Below are positions 1 through 10,911 of a stretch of DNA of 64,000 bases, in pieces. Position 1 is the first letter of the stretch; each line of letters begins with the position of its first letter. The DNA is from Allacma fusca. Its lineage: Eukaryota > Arthropoda > Collembola > Symphypleona > Sminthuridae. The stretch is taken from positions 48,187,415 through 48,251,414 of the forward strand of contig OX359249.1 in assembly GCA_947179485.1 (NCBI GenBank). The letters run 5' to 3'. A program made the position numbers and the translations under genes. The notes beneath the pieces are model-generated. The model had not been told where the DNA came from. It made no database searches and saw only the letters and a list, made by a program, of their open reading frames with translations.

Positions 1-3000
1 GCATGCAGTTAAGCATGCAGTTAAGCATGCAGTTAAGCATGCAGTTAAGCATGCAGTTAAGCATGCAGTTAAGCATGCAGTTAAGCATGCAGTTAAGCAT
101 GCGGTTAAGCATGCAGTTAAGGATGCAGTTAAGCTTGCAGTTAAGCTTGCAGTTAATCATGCAGTTAAGCTTGCAGTTAAGCTTGCAGTTAAGCATGCAG
201 TTAAGTTTGCAGTTAAGCATGTAGTTAAGCATGCGGTTAAGCATGCGGTTAAGCATGCAGTTAAATTTGCAGTTAAGCATGCGGTTAAGCATGCAGTTAA
301 GCATGCGGTTAAGCATGCAGTTAAGGATGCAGTTAAGCTTGCAGTTAAGCTTGCAGTTAATCATGCAGTTAAGCTTGCAGTTAAGCTTGCAGTTAAGCAT
401 GCAGTTTACCATGCAGTTAAGCATGCGGTTAAGCTTGCAGTTAAGCATGTAGTTAAACACGCAGTTAAGTTTGCAGTTAAGCATGCAGTTAAGCATGCAG
501 TTAAGCATGCAGTTTAGCATGCAGTTAAGCATGCAGTTAAGCATGCAGTTAGGCATGCAGTGAAGCATGCAGTTAAGCTTGCAGTTAAGCTTGCAGTTAA
601 GCTTGCAGTTAAGCTTGCAGTTAAGCTTGCAGTTAAGCATGCAGTTAAGCTTGCAGTTAAGCTTGCAGTTAAGCATGCAGTTAAGCATGCAGTTAAGCTT
701 GCAGTTAAGCATGCAGTTAAGCATGCAGTTAAGCATGCAGTTAAGATTGCAGTTAAGCATGTAGTTAAGCATGCAGTTAAGCATGCAGTTAAGCATGCAG
801 TTAAGCATGCAGTTAAGCATGCAGTTAAGCATGCAGTTAAGCATGCAGTTAAGCATGCAGTTAAGCATGCAGTTAAGCATGCAGTTAAGCATGCAGTTAA
901 GCATGCAGTTAAGCATGCAGTTAAGCATGCAGTTAAGCATGCAGTTAAGCATGCAGTTAAGCATGCGGTTAAGCATGCAGTTAAATTTGCAGTTAAGCAT
1001 GCGGTTAAGCATGCAGTTAAGCTTGCAGTTAAGCTTGCAGTTAAGTTTGCAGTTAAGCGTGCAGTTAAGCTTGCAGTTAAGCATGCAGTTAAGCATGCAT
1101 TTTAGCATGCAGTTAAGCATGCAGTTAAGCATGCAGTTAGGCATGCAGTTAAGCATGCAGTTAAGCATGCAGTTAAGCTTGCAGTTAAGCTTGCAGTTAA
1201 GCTTGCAGTTGAGCTTGCAGTTGAGCATGCAGTTAAGCATGCAGTTAAGTATGCAGTTTAGCATACAGTTAAGCATGCAGTGAAGCATGTAGTCAAGCAT
1301 GCAGTTTAGCATGCAGTTAAGCATGCAGTTAAGCATGCAGTTAAGATTGCAGTTAAGCATGTAGTTAAACATGCAGTTAAGCATGCAGTTAAGCATGCAG
1401 TTAAGCATGCAGTTAAGCATGCAGTTAAGCATGCAGTTAAGCATGCAGTTAAGCATGCAGTTAAGCATGCAGTTAAGCATGCAGTTAAGCATGCAGTTAA
1501 GCATGCAGTTAAGCATGCAGTTTAGCTTGCAGTTAAGCATGCAGTTTAGCATGCAGTTAAGCTTGCAGTTAAGAATGCAGTTAAGCATGCAGTTTACCAT
1601 GCAGTTAAGCATGTAGTTAAACATGCAGTTAAGCATGCAGTTAAGCATGCAGTTAAGCATGTAGTTAAACATGCAGTTAAGCATGCAGTTAAGCATGCAG
1701 TTAAGCATGCAGTTAAGCATGCAGTTAAGCATGCAGTTAAGCATGCAGTTAAGCATGCAGTTAAGCATGCGGTTAAGCATGCAGTTAAGGATGCAGTTAA
1801 GCTTGCAGTTAAGCTTGCAGTTAATCATGCAGTTAAGCTTGCAGTTAAGCTTGCAGTTAAGCATGCAGTTAAGTTTGCAGTTAAGCATGTAGTTAAGCAT
1901 GCGGTTAAGCATGCGGTTAAGCATGCAGTTAAATTTGCAGTTAAGCATGCGGTTAAGCATGCAGTTAAGCATGCGGTTAAGCATGCAGTTAAGGATGCAG
2001 TTAAGCTTGCAGTTAAGCTTGCAGTTAATCATGCAGTTAAGCTTGCAGTTAAGCTTGCAGTTAAGCATGCAGTTTACCATGCAGTTAAGCATGCGGTTAA
2101 GCTTGCAGTTAAGCATGTAGTTAAACACGCAGTTAAGTTTGCAGTTAAGCATGCAGTTAAGCATGCAGTTAAGCATGCAGTTTAGCATGCAGTTAAGCAT
2201 GCAGTTAAGCATGCAGTTAGGCATGCAGTGAAGCATGCAGTTAAGCTTGCAGTTAAGCTTGCAGTTAAGCTTGCAGTTAAGCTTGCAGTTAAGCTTGCAG
2301 TTAAGCATGCAGTTAAGCTTGCAGTTAAGCTTGCAGTTAAGCATGCAGTTAAGCATGCAGTTAAGCTTGCAGTTAAGCATGCAGTTAAGCATGCAGTTAA
2401 GCATGCAGTTAAGATTGCAGTTAAGCATGTAGTTAAGCATGCAGTTAAGCATGCAGTTAAGCATGCAGTTAAGCATGCAGTTAAGCATGCAGTTAAGCAT
2501 GCAGTTAAGCATGCAGTTAAGCATGCAGTTAAGCATGCAGTTAAGCATGCAGTTAAGCATGCAGTTAAGCATGCAGTTAAGCATGCAGTTAAGCATGCAG
2601 TTAAGCATGCAGTTAAGCATGCAGTTAAGCATGCGGTTAAGCATGCAGTTAAATTTGCAGTTAAGCATGCGGTTAAGCATGCAGTTAAGCTTGCAGTTAA
2701 GCTTGCAGTTAAGTTTGCAGTTAAGCGTGCAGTTAAGCTTGCAGTTAAGCATGCAGTTAAGCATGCATTTTAGCATGCAGTTAAGCATGCAGTTAAGCAT
2801 GCAGTTAGGCATGCAGTTAAGCATGCAGTTAAGCATGCAGTTAAGCTTGCAGTTAAGCTTGCAGTTAAGCTTGCAGTTGAGCTTGCAGTTGAGCATGCAG
2901 TTAAGCATGCAGTTAAGTATGCAGTTTAGCATACAGTTAAGCATGCAGTGAAGCATGTAGTCAAGCATGCAGTTTAGCATGCAGTTAAGCATGCAGTTAA

Positions 3001-4580
3001 GCATGCAGTTAAGATTGCAGTTAAGCATGTAGTTAAACATGCAGTTAAGCATGCAGTTAAGCATGCAGTTAAGCATGCAGTTAAGCATGCAGTTAAGCAT
3101 GCAGTTAAGCATGCAGTTAAGCATGCAGTTAAGCATGCAGTTAAGCATGCAGTTAAGCATGCAGTTTAGCTTGCAGTTAAGCATGCAGTTTAGCATGCAG
3201 TTAAGCTTGCAGTTAAGAATGCAGTTAAGCATGCAGTTTACCATGCAGTTAAGCATGTAGTTAAACATGCAGTTAAGCATGCAGTTAAGCATGCAGTTAA
3301 GATTGCAGTTAAGCATGCAGTTAAGATTGCAGTTAAGCATGTAGTTAAACATGCAGTTAAGCATGCAGTTAAGCATGCAGTTAAGCATGCAGTTAAGCAT
3401 GCAGTTAAGCATGCAGTTAAGCATGCAGTTAAGCATGCAGTTAAGCATGCAGTTAAGCATGCAGTTTAGCATGCAGTTAAGCATGCAGTTAAGCATGCAG
3501 TTAAGCATGCAGTTTAGCTTGCAGTTAAGCATGCAGTTTAGCATGCAGTTAAGCTTGCAGTTAAGAATGCTGTTAAGCATGCAGTTAAGCATGCAGTTAA
3601 GCATGCAGTTAAGCATGCAGTTAAGTTTGCAGTTAAGCTTGCAGTTAAGCTTGCAGTTAAGCATGCAGTTAAGCATGCAGTTTAGCATGAAGTTAAGCAT
3701 GCAGTTAAGCATGCAGTTAGGCATGCAGTTAAGCATGCAGTTAAGCTTGCAGTTAAGCTTGCAGTTAAGCATGCAGTTAAGCTTGCAGTTAAGCTTGCAG
3801 TTGAGCATGCAGTTAAGCATGCAGTTAAGCTTGCAGTTAAGCATGTAGTTAAGCTTGCGGTTAAGCATGCAGTTTAGCATGCAGTTAAGCATGCAGTTTA
3901 GCATGCAGTTAAGCATGCAGTTAAGCTTACAGTTAAACATGCAGTTAAGCATGCAGTTTAGCATACAGTTAAGCATGCAGTGAAGCATGCAGTGAAGCAT
4001 GCAGTTAAGCTTGCAGTTAAGCATGCAGTTAAGCATGCAGTTTAGCATACAGTTAAGCATGCAGTGAAGCATGCAGTGAAGCATGCAGTTTAGCATGTAG
4101 TTAAACATGCAGTTAAGTTTGCAGTTAAGCATGCAGTTAAGCATGCAGTTAAGCTTGCAGTTAAGCTTGCAGTTAAGCATGCAGTTAAGCATGCAGTTAA
4201 GCATGCAGTTTAGCATGCAGTTAAGCATGCAGTTAAGCTTGCAGTTAAGCATGCAGTTTAGCATACAGTTAAGCATGCAGTGAAGCATGCAGTGAAGCAT
4301 GCAGTTTAGCATGCAGTTAAGCATGCAGTTAAGATTGCAGTTAAGCATGCAGTTAAGCATGCAGTTAAACATGCAGTTAAGCATGGAGTTAAGCATGGAG
4401 TTAAGCATGCAGTTAAGCATGCAGTTAAGCATGCAGTTAAGCATGCAGTTTAGCTTGCAGTTAAGCATGCAGTTTAGCATGCAGTTAAGCATGCAGTTAA
4501 GCTTGCAGTTAATCATGCAGTTAAGCTTGCAGTTAAGCTTGCAGTTAAGCATGCAGTTAAGCTTCCATCGAAGTTTTCAG
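1..4580. repeat. 12-bp satellite array (unit AAGCATGCAGTT) with higher-order structure
   Basis: Uninterrupted tandem copies of a 12-bp unit read as GCATGCAGTTAA. The commonest variants replace CATGC by CTTGC, AGTTAA by AGTTTA, or CAG by CGG. Each unit carries the palindrome GCATGC or AAGCTT. The variant pattern itself repeats: positions 1-1668 recur from 1669 with the same order of variants, a 1668-bp (139-unit) higher-order repeat, and the second copy is 24 bp shorter near 3039-3260. Because 12 is a multiple of 3, two forward frames stay open for long stretches and would give MQLS and HAVK repeats. I read these as by-products of the period, not genes. Confidence 0.97.
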
Positions 4581-5000
4581 TTAAGCTTTCGGTAAAGCTA
4601 TTGCAGTGAAATTTGGAGTTAAGCTTTCGGTTAAGCTATTGTAGTGAAAATTGGGGTTAAGCTTCCAGTTAAGATATTCCAGTGAAACTTGCAGTTAAGC
4701 TTGCAGTTAATATTGCAGTGAAGATGTCAGTATAGTTTAAAGTTAAGCTTTCAGTTTAGATTGCAATGAAGCTTGCAGTTAAGCTTGCCGTCAATCTGGC
4801 AGTCCAGCTTGCAGTTTAGCTTGCACTTTGGCTTGATTTAAGCTTGCAGTTTAGCTTGCACTTAAGCTCGCAGTTAAGTTTGCAGAGAAGCTTGCAGTTA
4901 AGCTTGCAGTTAAGCTTGCAGTTACGTTCCATTAAAGCTTGCAGTGAAGCGAGCACTTAAGCTTGCAGTCAAGCTAGCAGGTAAGCTTTCAGATTAAGCT
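4581..5000. repeat. Decayed edge of the 12-bp satellite
   Basis: The words GCTTGCAGTTAA, GCTTTCAGTT and GCAGTGAA persist, but spacing becomes irregular and point changes accumulate until the pattern is lost near 5000. This is the expected look of an array edge that unequal exchange no longer homogenises. Confidence 0.85.
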
Positions 5001-5296
5001 TCGACAGACAAAGTTGTTTCTTTAATTCCAGCTCTCGAACATGTGAAAGAACTTGTACACCACAATTTTGTAAATGTTGACTTGCATTATATGATTGTAT
5101 AAATGCTTCCCAAGGTGCCTTTATAATTCCTTAACCTTTCACTTTAGTGTTAGCATAAATCATTGAATCCGGTGTTGATATTGGGATTTGTAAAATTTCT
5201 TTGACTGCACTTTTTAGTATTTTGTCCATATTTTGCAGAAAAGTCGAATTTAATTTACTTAAAAGATGTATGTTGCAAAGGAAAAATCAATATAGG
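5001..5296. other. Spacer, no gene seen
   Basis: AT-rich sequence between the satellite edge and the broken reverse transcriptase. It is probably old 3' sequence of that retroelement, but no motif supports this. Confidence 0.4.
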
Positions 5297-6920
5297 TCAT
5301 ACATACGTGTTGATTGTGTTTAGTTTTTGGTCTTTTTTATATCTTTGTATCTTTAATCTTTCTATTTGATTTCTGAATTTAGTAATAATTTTAGCTTCAT
5401 CCAAGAAAATCTCTTCGTTGTAGGTACATCCTAAGTACTTGACGGATTCGTTTGGTTGAATTGATTTTATTTTTGTTTCAGAATTCAAAACCAAATCCTC
5501 TGTACATTATTCTCCTTTTACGATGCAAATGCATTGTGATTTGGATGCGTTGACTGTAAATCCTAATTCATCGTACAGTGACAGGAATGTTTGACCTAAA
5601 ACTATGGCAGATGTTCTTGAACATGACGAAATTTGAGAGTCATCAGCGAAATTCTGTAATGTTTCTTTTGGGAAAGAGGAGTGTAATTCGAATCCATACA
5701 TCGGCTTTACTTCTGGTTCATTAATTTCTTCAACTTCATTATCAATGGCATTGTTGAAAATCCAAGGAGAGCTTGGAGCACCCTGGTAACTCCGCATTTA
5801 AAATATATTTTCTGTGTTTTACCTTTTATAGTGTTGATTGTGATGTAATTTCCAACCATAAAGTTTATTTAATATCTTTAAGCTTTGTGGGAGCCCTTCT
5901 GGCTTGTATCCGCTGTATGGCATGTGTGTGACCAATTTTGTCAAATGCTTGAGTTATATCAAACAACGTGTTTCTCATCTCCACCTTTATGTATCAGTAC
6001 AGTTCTTGCTTCTCTCATAAATTCCGGTACAAAATTAAAATTAAGCATGTATGTAATTACTGCAGCAAGGATCTTCGAAGATTCTGCCGTTGTTGCTTTA
6101 AGCCATCCTGAAAGTACTCCATCATTACCTCCTGCAGTTCTTGAATTAAGCCGGTATATTTGGAATGTAACTTCTTTGTCACTCACAATAATATCGAATT
6201 CTTCGTCAAGTTTGTTTTGCTCGTCTTGATTAACAGGATTTGTAGCTGGTCTACATTTGTCATTGGGTGTCTCCCATCTTGTAGAGAATTCATCATATAG
6301 TTGATCAAGTTCGATTGTGCATCCCTGGTCTTTCCTGTCTTTAATAATTTGGTTTACAGCTTTATTTCTTTGATTATAATATAACCATTGCATCTTTTCT
6401 CTATCATATTGTGCTCTTCGTTTGTTTCTTTTACGCTTCGTTGCACGTTGAGGGTTAGTAGACTGGCCATAACCATTGTCTAATGTTTGAAAGCATTTTG
6501 ATTTTCGGATGTTATAAAACCTTTTTGCCGGATGTTCTGGACCTGGCAATTCTTTCTCACATTTATGAAGTGTTGTTGTGTATAATGAACGAATTTGTTC
6601 GAATCTCACATGATTACTTTCATTGGATATAAGCAAGTCATTCATTTGTTGTAAAATAATTAGAAGCTCATTCTTCAAAACTTCTTTGAAGGCAGGTGGG
6701 GCAGTAATAATTTCATCTTCTAGTATTTCATTTGCAATATCCGCTCGATTTTGACTTTGATGTGATCGGCATCCTCCTTTGCTTTTGTAAAGCTGTTCGC
6801 AAAAAGGACAGGGCTATTATGTAATATAAAGCCTTCTCGACATGCCATGATACGGAATCTATAGCAATATAAGGTTTTGTGTATACTCTCACAATACTCA
6901 AGTAATTGCCCCTGTGCCAA
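5297..6920 (-). pseudogene. Broken non-LTR retrotransposon (LINE) ORF with reverse transcriptase, R2-like layout
   Basis: Read on the minus strand from 6920 down, the fragments follow the order of a LINE polyprotein. A basic pre-RT region of about 240 residues (6678-5959) holds NSRTAGGNDG and REARTVLIHKGG, the usual RT fingers motifs. Another frame near 5985-5950 gives ITQAFDKIGHTHAI, the AFD catalytic motif. 5797-5507 holds QGAPSSPWIFNNAID and the FADD active-site box. 5494-5297 holds KYLGCTYNEE and DQKLNTINTYV, the RT thumb. At least two frameshifts separate these, so no intact protein is possible. The spacing and basic stretch before RT resemble R2/NeSL-type elements, but no endonuclease domain is visible to confirm the clade. 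The upstream piece 6920-6720 joins only by another frame change. Confidence 0.85.
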
Positions 6921-7388
6921 GCACAGGGCTTTTACTAGTTTCTAATTTCATAGTTACGTAGTTTCGCATAGACATTCTCCGATTCGACAGAGTGCGGGTC
7001 AGGATTCTTTGTTGACAGCCTTCTCTTGCTTGTGTAGATCATATCCTTTGTCCTGAATTTACGTATACTTTAAATGTGGTTAAAAACGGCCTCAAACGTA
7101 TACAGTTAATGCATGTGTTTCATTTTAATGTTGCTAATTGTGGAGACAACAGTATTTCTTCTGTGACGCTTAGGGTGGAGCTCATGTTAAGCAACCTATC
7201 TTCATTTAATTTGTCTTATATTAACGTGTCTGGGCTTCGAAGAATTCAACATGTAAGCTCCGGTGTTCAAACGCTTATTATCAAGACTTCTATTCTCAAT
7301 CCAAAACTTCCCTCACAAAAACTATCCCCTATATATAAGAACAGTGTCGTCAGTATACAGATAAGAATATTACATATTAAGCCACTGC
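6921..7388. other. Spacer, no gene seen
   Basis: Between the LINE remnant and the target duplication of the next element. An open frame at 7076-7393 has no recognisable motif and ends inside the junction, so I do not call it. Confidence 0.4.
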
Positions 7389-7396
7389 GTTAGCAA

Positions 7397-8096
7397 CATA
7401 CATGGGGGCTACTCGCGAGTGACGAGTGCACTCATCAAACTCCTACTCACACTCACAGGGGAGTAGCAAGGTAAAGAGTAGGAGTGAAGGCGCAAAAAAC
7501 TTCGTGAGTTGGAGTGGTATAAATCGAAGCATAGAAAATGAGTAGGAGTACCATGCTTTACTACTCACTATTTCTCGTACCATTCTATTAATAGCATAAA
7601 GCTAGCATTGCACGCTAAAAGATTCGCGGTTATTTAGAAATATTTCATAATTTTAAACAAACAATCCTGTGGAATGCCGACTTATGTACAAGCCGTGCAT
7701 TGGAAGACAAAATATGTCACAGATTATAAATAAATCTTGAGCATACTTCCAGGCGTTGTTATTATAAATGTAGTCAATTATTGTAAACTTCGTCGGTATT
7801 TGCAATTGTCATTGAATTTTGACTATAAAATTCAATTGAACTATTTTGTGCTTAGTATTAGCTTTCATAATTGTAAGGAAAATTTTTGTCTTAACATTTT
7901 TGCAAATATTTCGGTGAAAACATTGAGTAACTCACGAGTGGTGAGTAGGAGTTGTGAGATTTGAAGTTAGCGCTGAGAGTAGGAGTAGTAGTTTTGCATT
8001 CTCAGTCAGACTACGAGTGTGCAAGAGTAGGAGTGGTGGGTTTTGTCTCTATGGGAGTGCGAGTGTGAGTGCGAGTGGTAAAAACCTACATCTATG
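7397..8096. mobile_element. hAT-like non-autonomous element 1 (GAGTAGGAGT word), 700 bp
   Basis: An 8-bp target duplication GTTAGCAA lies at 7389-7396 and again at 8097-8104. The element begins CATACATGGGGGC and ends ACCTACATCTATG, so the ends form an imperfect inverted repeat (CATACATG against CATAGATG). Both subterminal regions are crowded with the words GAGTAGGAGT, CGAGTG and ACTCACACTC in both orientations. The middle (about 7580-7920) is AT-rich, with no transposase. The duplication length fits hAT-superfamily transposition. The end sequence is atypical for hAT. Confidence 0.85.
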
Positions 8097-8104
8097 GTTA
8101 GCAA

Positions 8105-8486
8105 TATGAAAGAAAGTCTGCCGGCTGGAAATTTGGCGCTTACAAAGAAATTTCCTTCTCTTGTTTGTAGGGTTGCTGATTTTTTTGATTTTTTTGATTT
8201 AAATAATATTTTCTGATTTAAATTCAAAATTTTATCGTACGATAGAATAACCATACAAATTTTTGGATTTTAATTTTCCTCCTACTATTGTACACAGTTG
8301 GTACCAATGAAACTTAATAATGGTGAATAATAAAATATATTGAGAGAAAATTACAAAAGCAAGTCAGCTACCTAATATGAAACAAAAATAACCCAACTAC
8401 GTAACACAAAATTGGGAAACTCTAATTACAAAAACTAGACCAAAATACGCTACTATGAAATTAAATTTCCAGAAGCTAATTTATTC
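8105..8486. other. Spacer with GATTT-rich stretch
   Basis: No gene. 8165-8235 contains iterated GATTTTTTT and GATTTAAAT words, possibly another decayed word-type element, but no ends could be found. Confidence 0.35.
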
Positions 8487-9734
8487 ATGAAATCCAAAAT
8501 ACTAAATAATTTCGTGTTGCCTCTCGTGTGGGTCACATTGAAAACTCTTGATCCACCTAAAGATTTTCTTGAAGAAATGTATCTTGTAATTAACAGCTAC
8601 CTGTGGGGAAGCAGAAGAAAACTGGTCAAAAGAATATTTGTTTGCTACCACAGAATAGTGGCGGTCTTGGTGTGGAGGATTTACAGACTCAGATTTCAAT
8701 ATTTCAACTTCGATTTGTAAATACGCTAGCCAATGCTTCAGAAGAAAACTATTTTCTTGGACATGCAACCAAAACAGTAAAGAATATCTTAACAGCTAAC
8801 AACAAAAACTCCCTCAGTGATTTCTATGTAAACATTTACAACATAATGAATGAGATGAAAGTGCGTCTCGTACATGCAAGGATTGATTTACTAAATATAA
8901 TAAGAACAACTAATACAAACTACATCAGCACATAGGACAGTAGATTTTTACATAGCATCGGAAATTGAAAACATCTTCAACCAAGAGCAAAACGAGCTAC
9001 CCGAAAAAACTCTAACAAGTGTGAAACTACGACAATACAACAAAATTAGAGCTGAAATATCTTGTATATCGGTTGAATGCAAAGACAAAAACTCATTGTC
9101 AGTAATTAACCCAGTGAATAATCTATATGTCAGCTTAGAGGACAAAGCCTTTAAAACATGTGTTCTCCTCAGCAAATATCCGCCAAATCAGCAAACCATT
9201 TCCAAAATTCAGAACTACAATTGGTCCCACCTCAACTCATGTTTAATACTCCATGAGAAAATAGTAACCTGGAGAATATGGCATGGAGCAGCACTGACTC
9301 CCAAATTAGCCTTCCATATGGGAATTATTATTAAATCACCTGATTGTCCGTTTTGTCAAAAAAGAAACCTCAAACGACTCATTATTTGCACTGCAACCAT
9401 TTTGATGAGATTTGGAACTGGATTCCCAATGAAAATGAAAAATAGAACACACGGTTTTGGAAAAAGGACCTGCTTTAACCATTTTATATACGCTGAACAT
9501 TATAGAATATATCAATTGCTTTATATGTATGTAAACAATTATAATATTACGGTGAAACCTTTGGTTAAGTATAAACAAAGAATTTTTGATTTACTCTACG
9601 GGGACTTCCAAAAATATGTGCTCATTAACGGTGCTAAGTTAGGCTCTATGAAATTCAATGTGTATTGGTTCGATGCAGAATCTCTATTTAAAATATTTCA
9701 CTCAAACATTATATATATATACGTCTGTAAATGA
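8487..9734 (+). pseudogene. 3' coding end of a LINE (L1/Tx1-like), with zf-RVT-type motif
   Basis: 8487-8640 gives a P-x-WV...YLWGSRRK segment. A frame change leads into 8603-8935 with LLPQNSGGLGVEDLQ, the conserved post-RT motif (LP...GGLGV.DL). 9021-9734 continues with WRIWHGAALTPKLAFHMG and CPFC. In a shifted frame immediately after, THYLHCNHF gives the H and C residues expected to complete the zinc-binding zf-RVT motif. No reverse transcriptase core or endonuclease lies upstream, so the copy is 5' truncated, and it has at least three frame changes. It is unrelated to the R2-like remnant on the other strand. The clade is inferred from the motif style only. Confidence 0.8.
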
Positions 9735-10381
9735 TCCTTGTAACATTTGAAACAAATATCAAGCTTATGCAATTTGTTCACAGCAATATATTACAATACC
9801 TAAATGAATTATAACAGCGCAAAATGAATACAAGTGATAACCAGACCGCTCGTAAAGCCGGGAGAAATTGGCCACTCCAGAATGAAATGAAAGCCTTGAT
9901 ATATTTTTTTCTGTATAACAAGAAATGCTAATAATTGTATTCAAAAGTTGATTTTGTACGATAATGCTAAACCGTAATAAATGAAAAAAATGATGGGAAA
10001 AAAATATGACACAAAAAGCTTGTTAAAGGCCAGTTCCAAATATCAGCAATATTTTTTACAATTTAACAATTTGGAATTCGGTTTTGTCTTTGATGCCAAA
10101 CGCTGTGTAGGACGGATACCAATCTCTTTTGGATTTTTATTAATATATAAATATATTTATAATTAAAAAATATATATAACGTGTATAGTGAGTAGTGATT
10201 CGAGACGGGATGATAGAGTATGCAAATTATTAATTATTTGTAAATTCGGAATATACCGTTTAAACAAGTGTGAATATCTCTCCGTACAAGAGTAACATTT
10301 AAAAAATGCAAACTTCACACAGTAAAATATTGCAACTTTAAATGGTACTCTTTTAGAAAGATTGGATATTGGGATGTTTTT
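9735..10381. other. LINE 3' flank and AT-rich spacer
   Basis: No gene. The AT-rich run at 10130-10180 could be the end of the LINE 3' region, but no duplication was found to mark it. Confidence 0.35.
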
Positions 10382-10540
10382 TAGCTACTGAGTATCTGGT
10401 AGGGACGAGAAAATTTCAGGGCATAAATATTGTCGGCGTGTTATTTCGGGACGGGATTTGGATACTTATTTTTGTCCCTGGATTTTAAAACGAGACAGAA
10501 TCTTCTGTGGGACATAACAATTGTCCACAGCAGAAGTTCT
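10382..10540. repeat. Remnant of a GGGACGGGAC-word element
   Basis: Contains GGGACGAG, CGGGACGGGAT, TTTTTGTCCCTGG and CAATTGTCC, and ends in CAGAAGTTCTA. The body words and the end match the element at 13484-14428, which ends in CAGAAGCTCTG. No target duplication is readable, so this is an old fragment. Confidence 0.5.
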
Positions 10541-10852
10541 AGTAATATACAATATTTAAAAACTCACTCATATCAAATTTTATATGACAGCTTGACAAAT
10601 AATCAATATGACGTATCCAAATTATAATGAAAATGATAAAAATCCAAAATGATCTCATGCCCAAAATTCATAAAAACACAAAACTGCGCGTGATTTAAAT
10701 CAACGTGATTTCAATCAAGCCACCGTGCGTGTTTGTGTAATTCATAAATGTGTTCTCGTGACAGTGTAAGGAGTGGAATACATATGGATGGTATATCGTA
10801 ATTGTGTCTGCCTTAGTTTATTAAATTTTATATGACCGTTTAATCATATTTA
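10541..10852. other. Spacer, no gene seen
   Basis: AT-rich. A short GTGATTTAAATCAACGTGATT stretch near 10690 is the only pattern seen. Confidence 0.35.
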
Positions 10853-10911
10853 CCGTATACCAGTACTCTGCTACTTCTTCTGCCAACAATATAATCAGCT
10901 AAATGAGCATA

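Noticed and set aside
560-1105. 181-codon open frame (HAVK repeats), and MQLS-repeat frames in the 12-bp array
   Set aside because: They arise because the repeat unit is 12 bp. They start and stop at random variants, and several frames are open at once.
7076-7393. 105-codon open frame
   Set aside because: No motif or splice partner, and it runs up to the hAT target junction.
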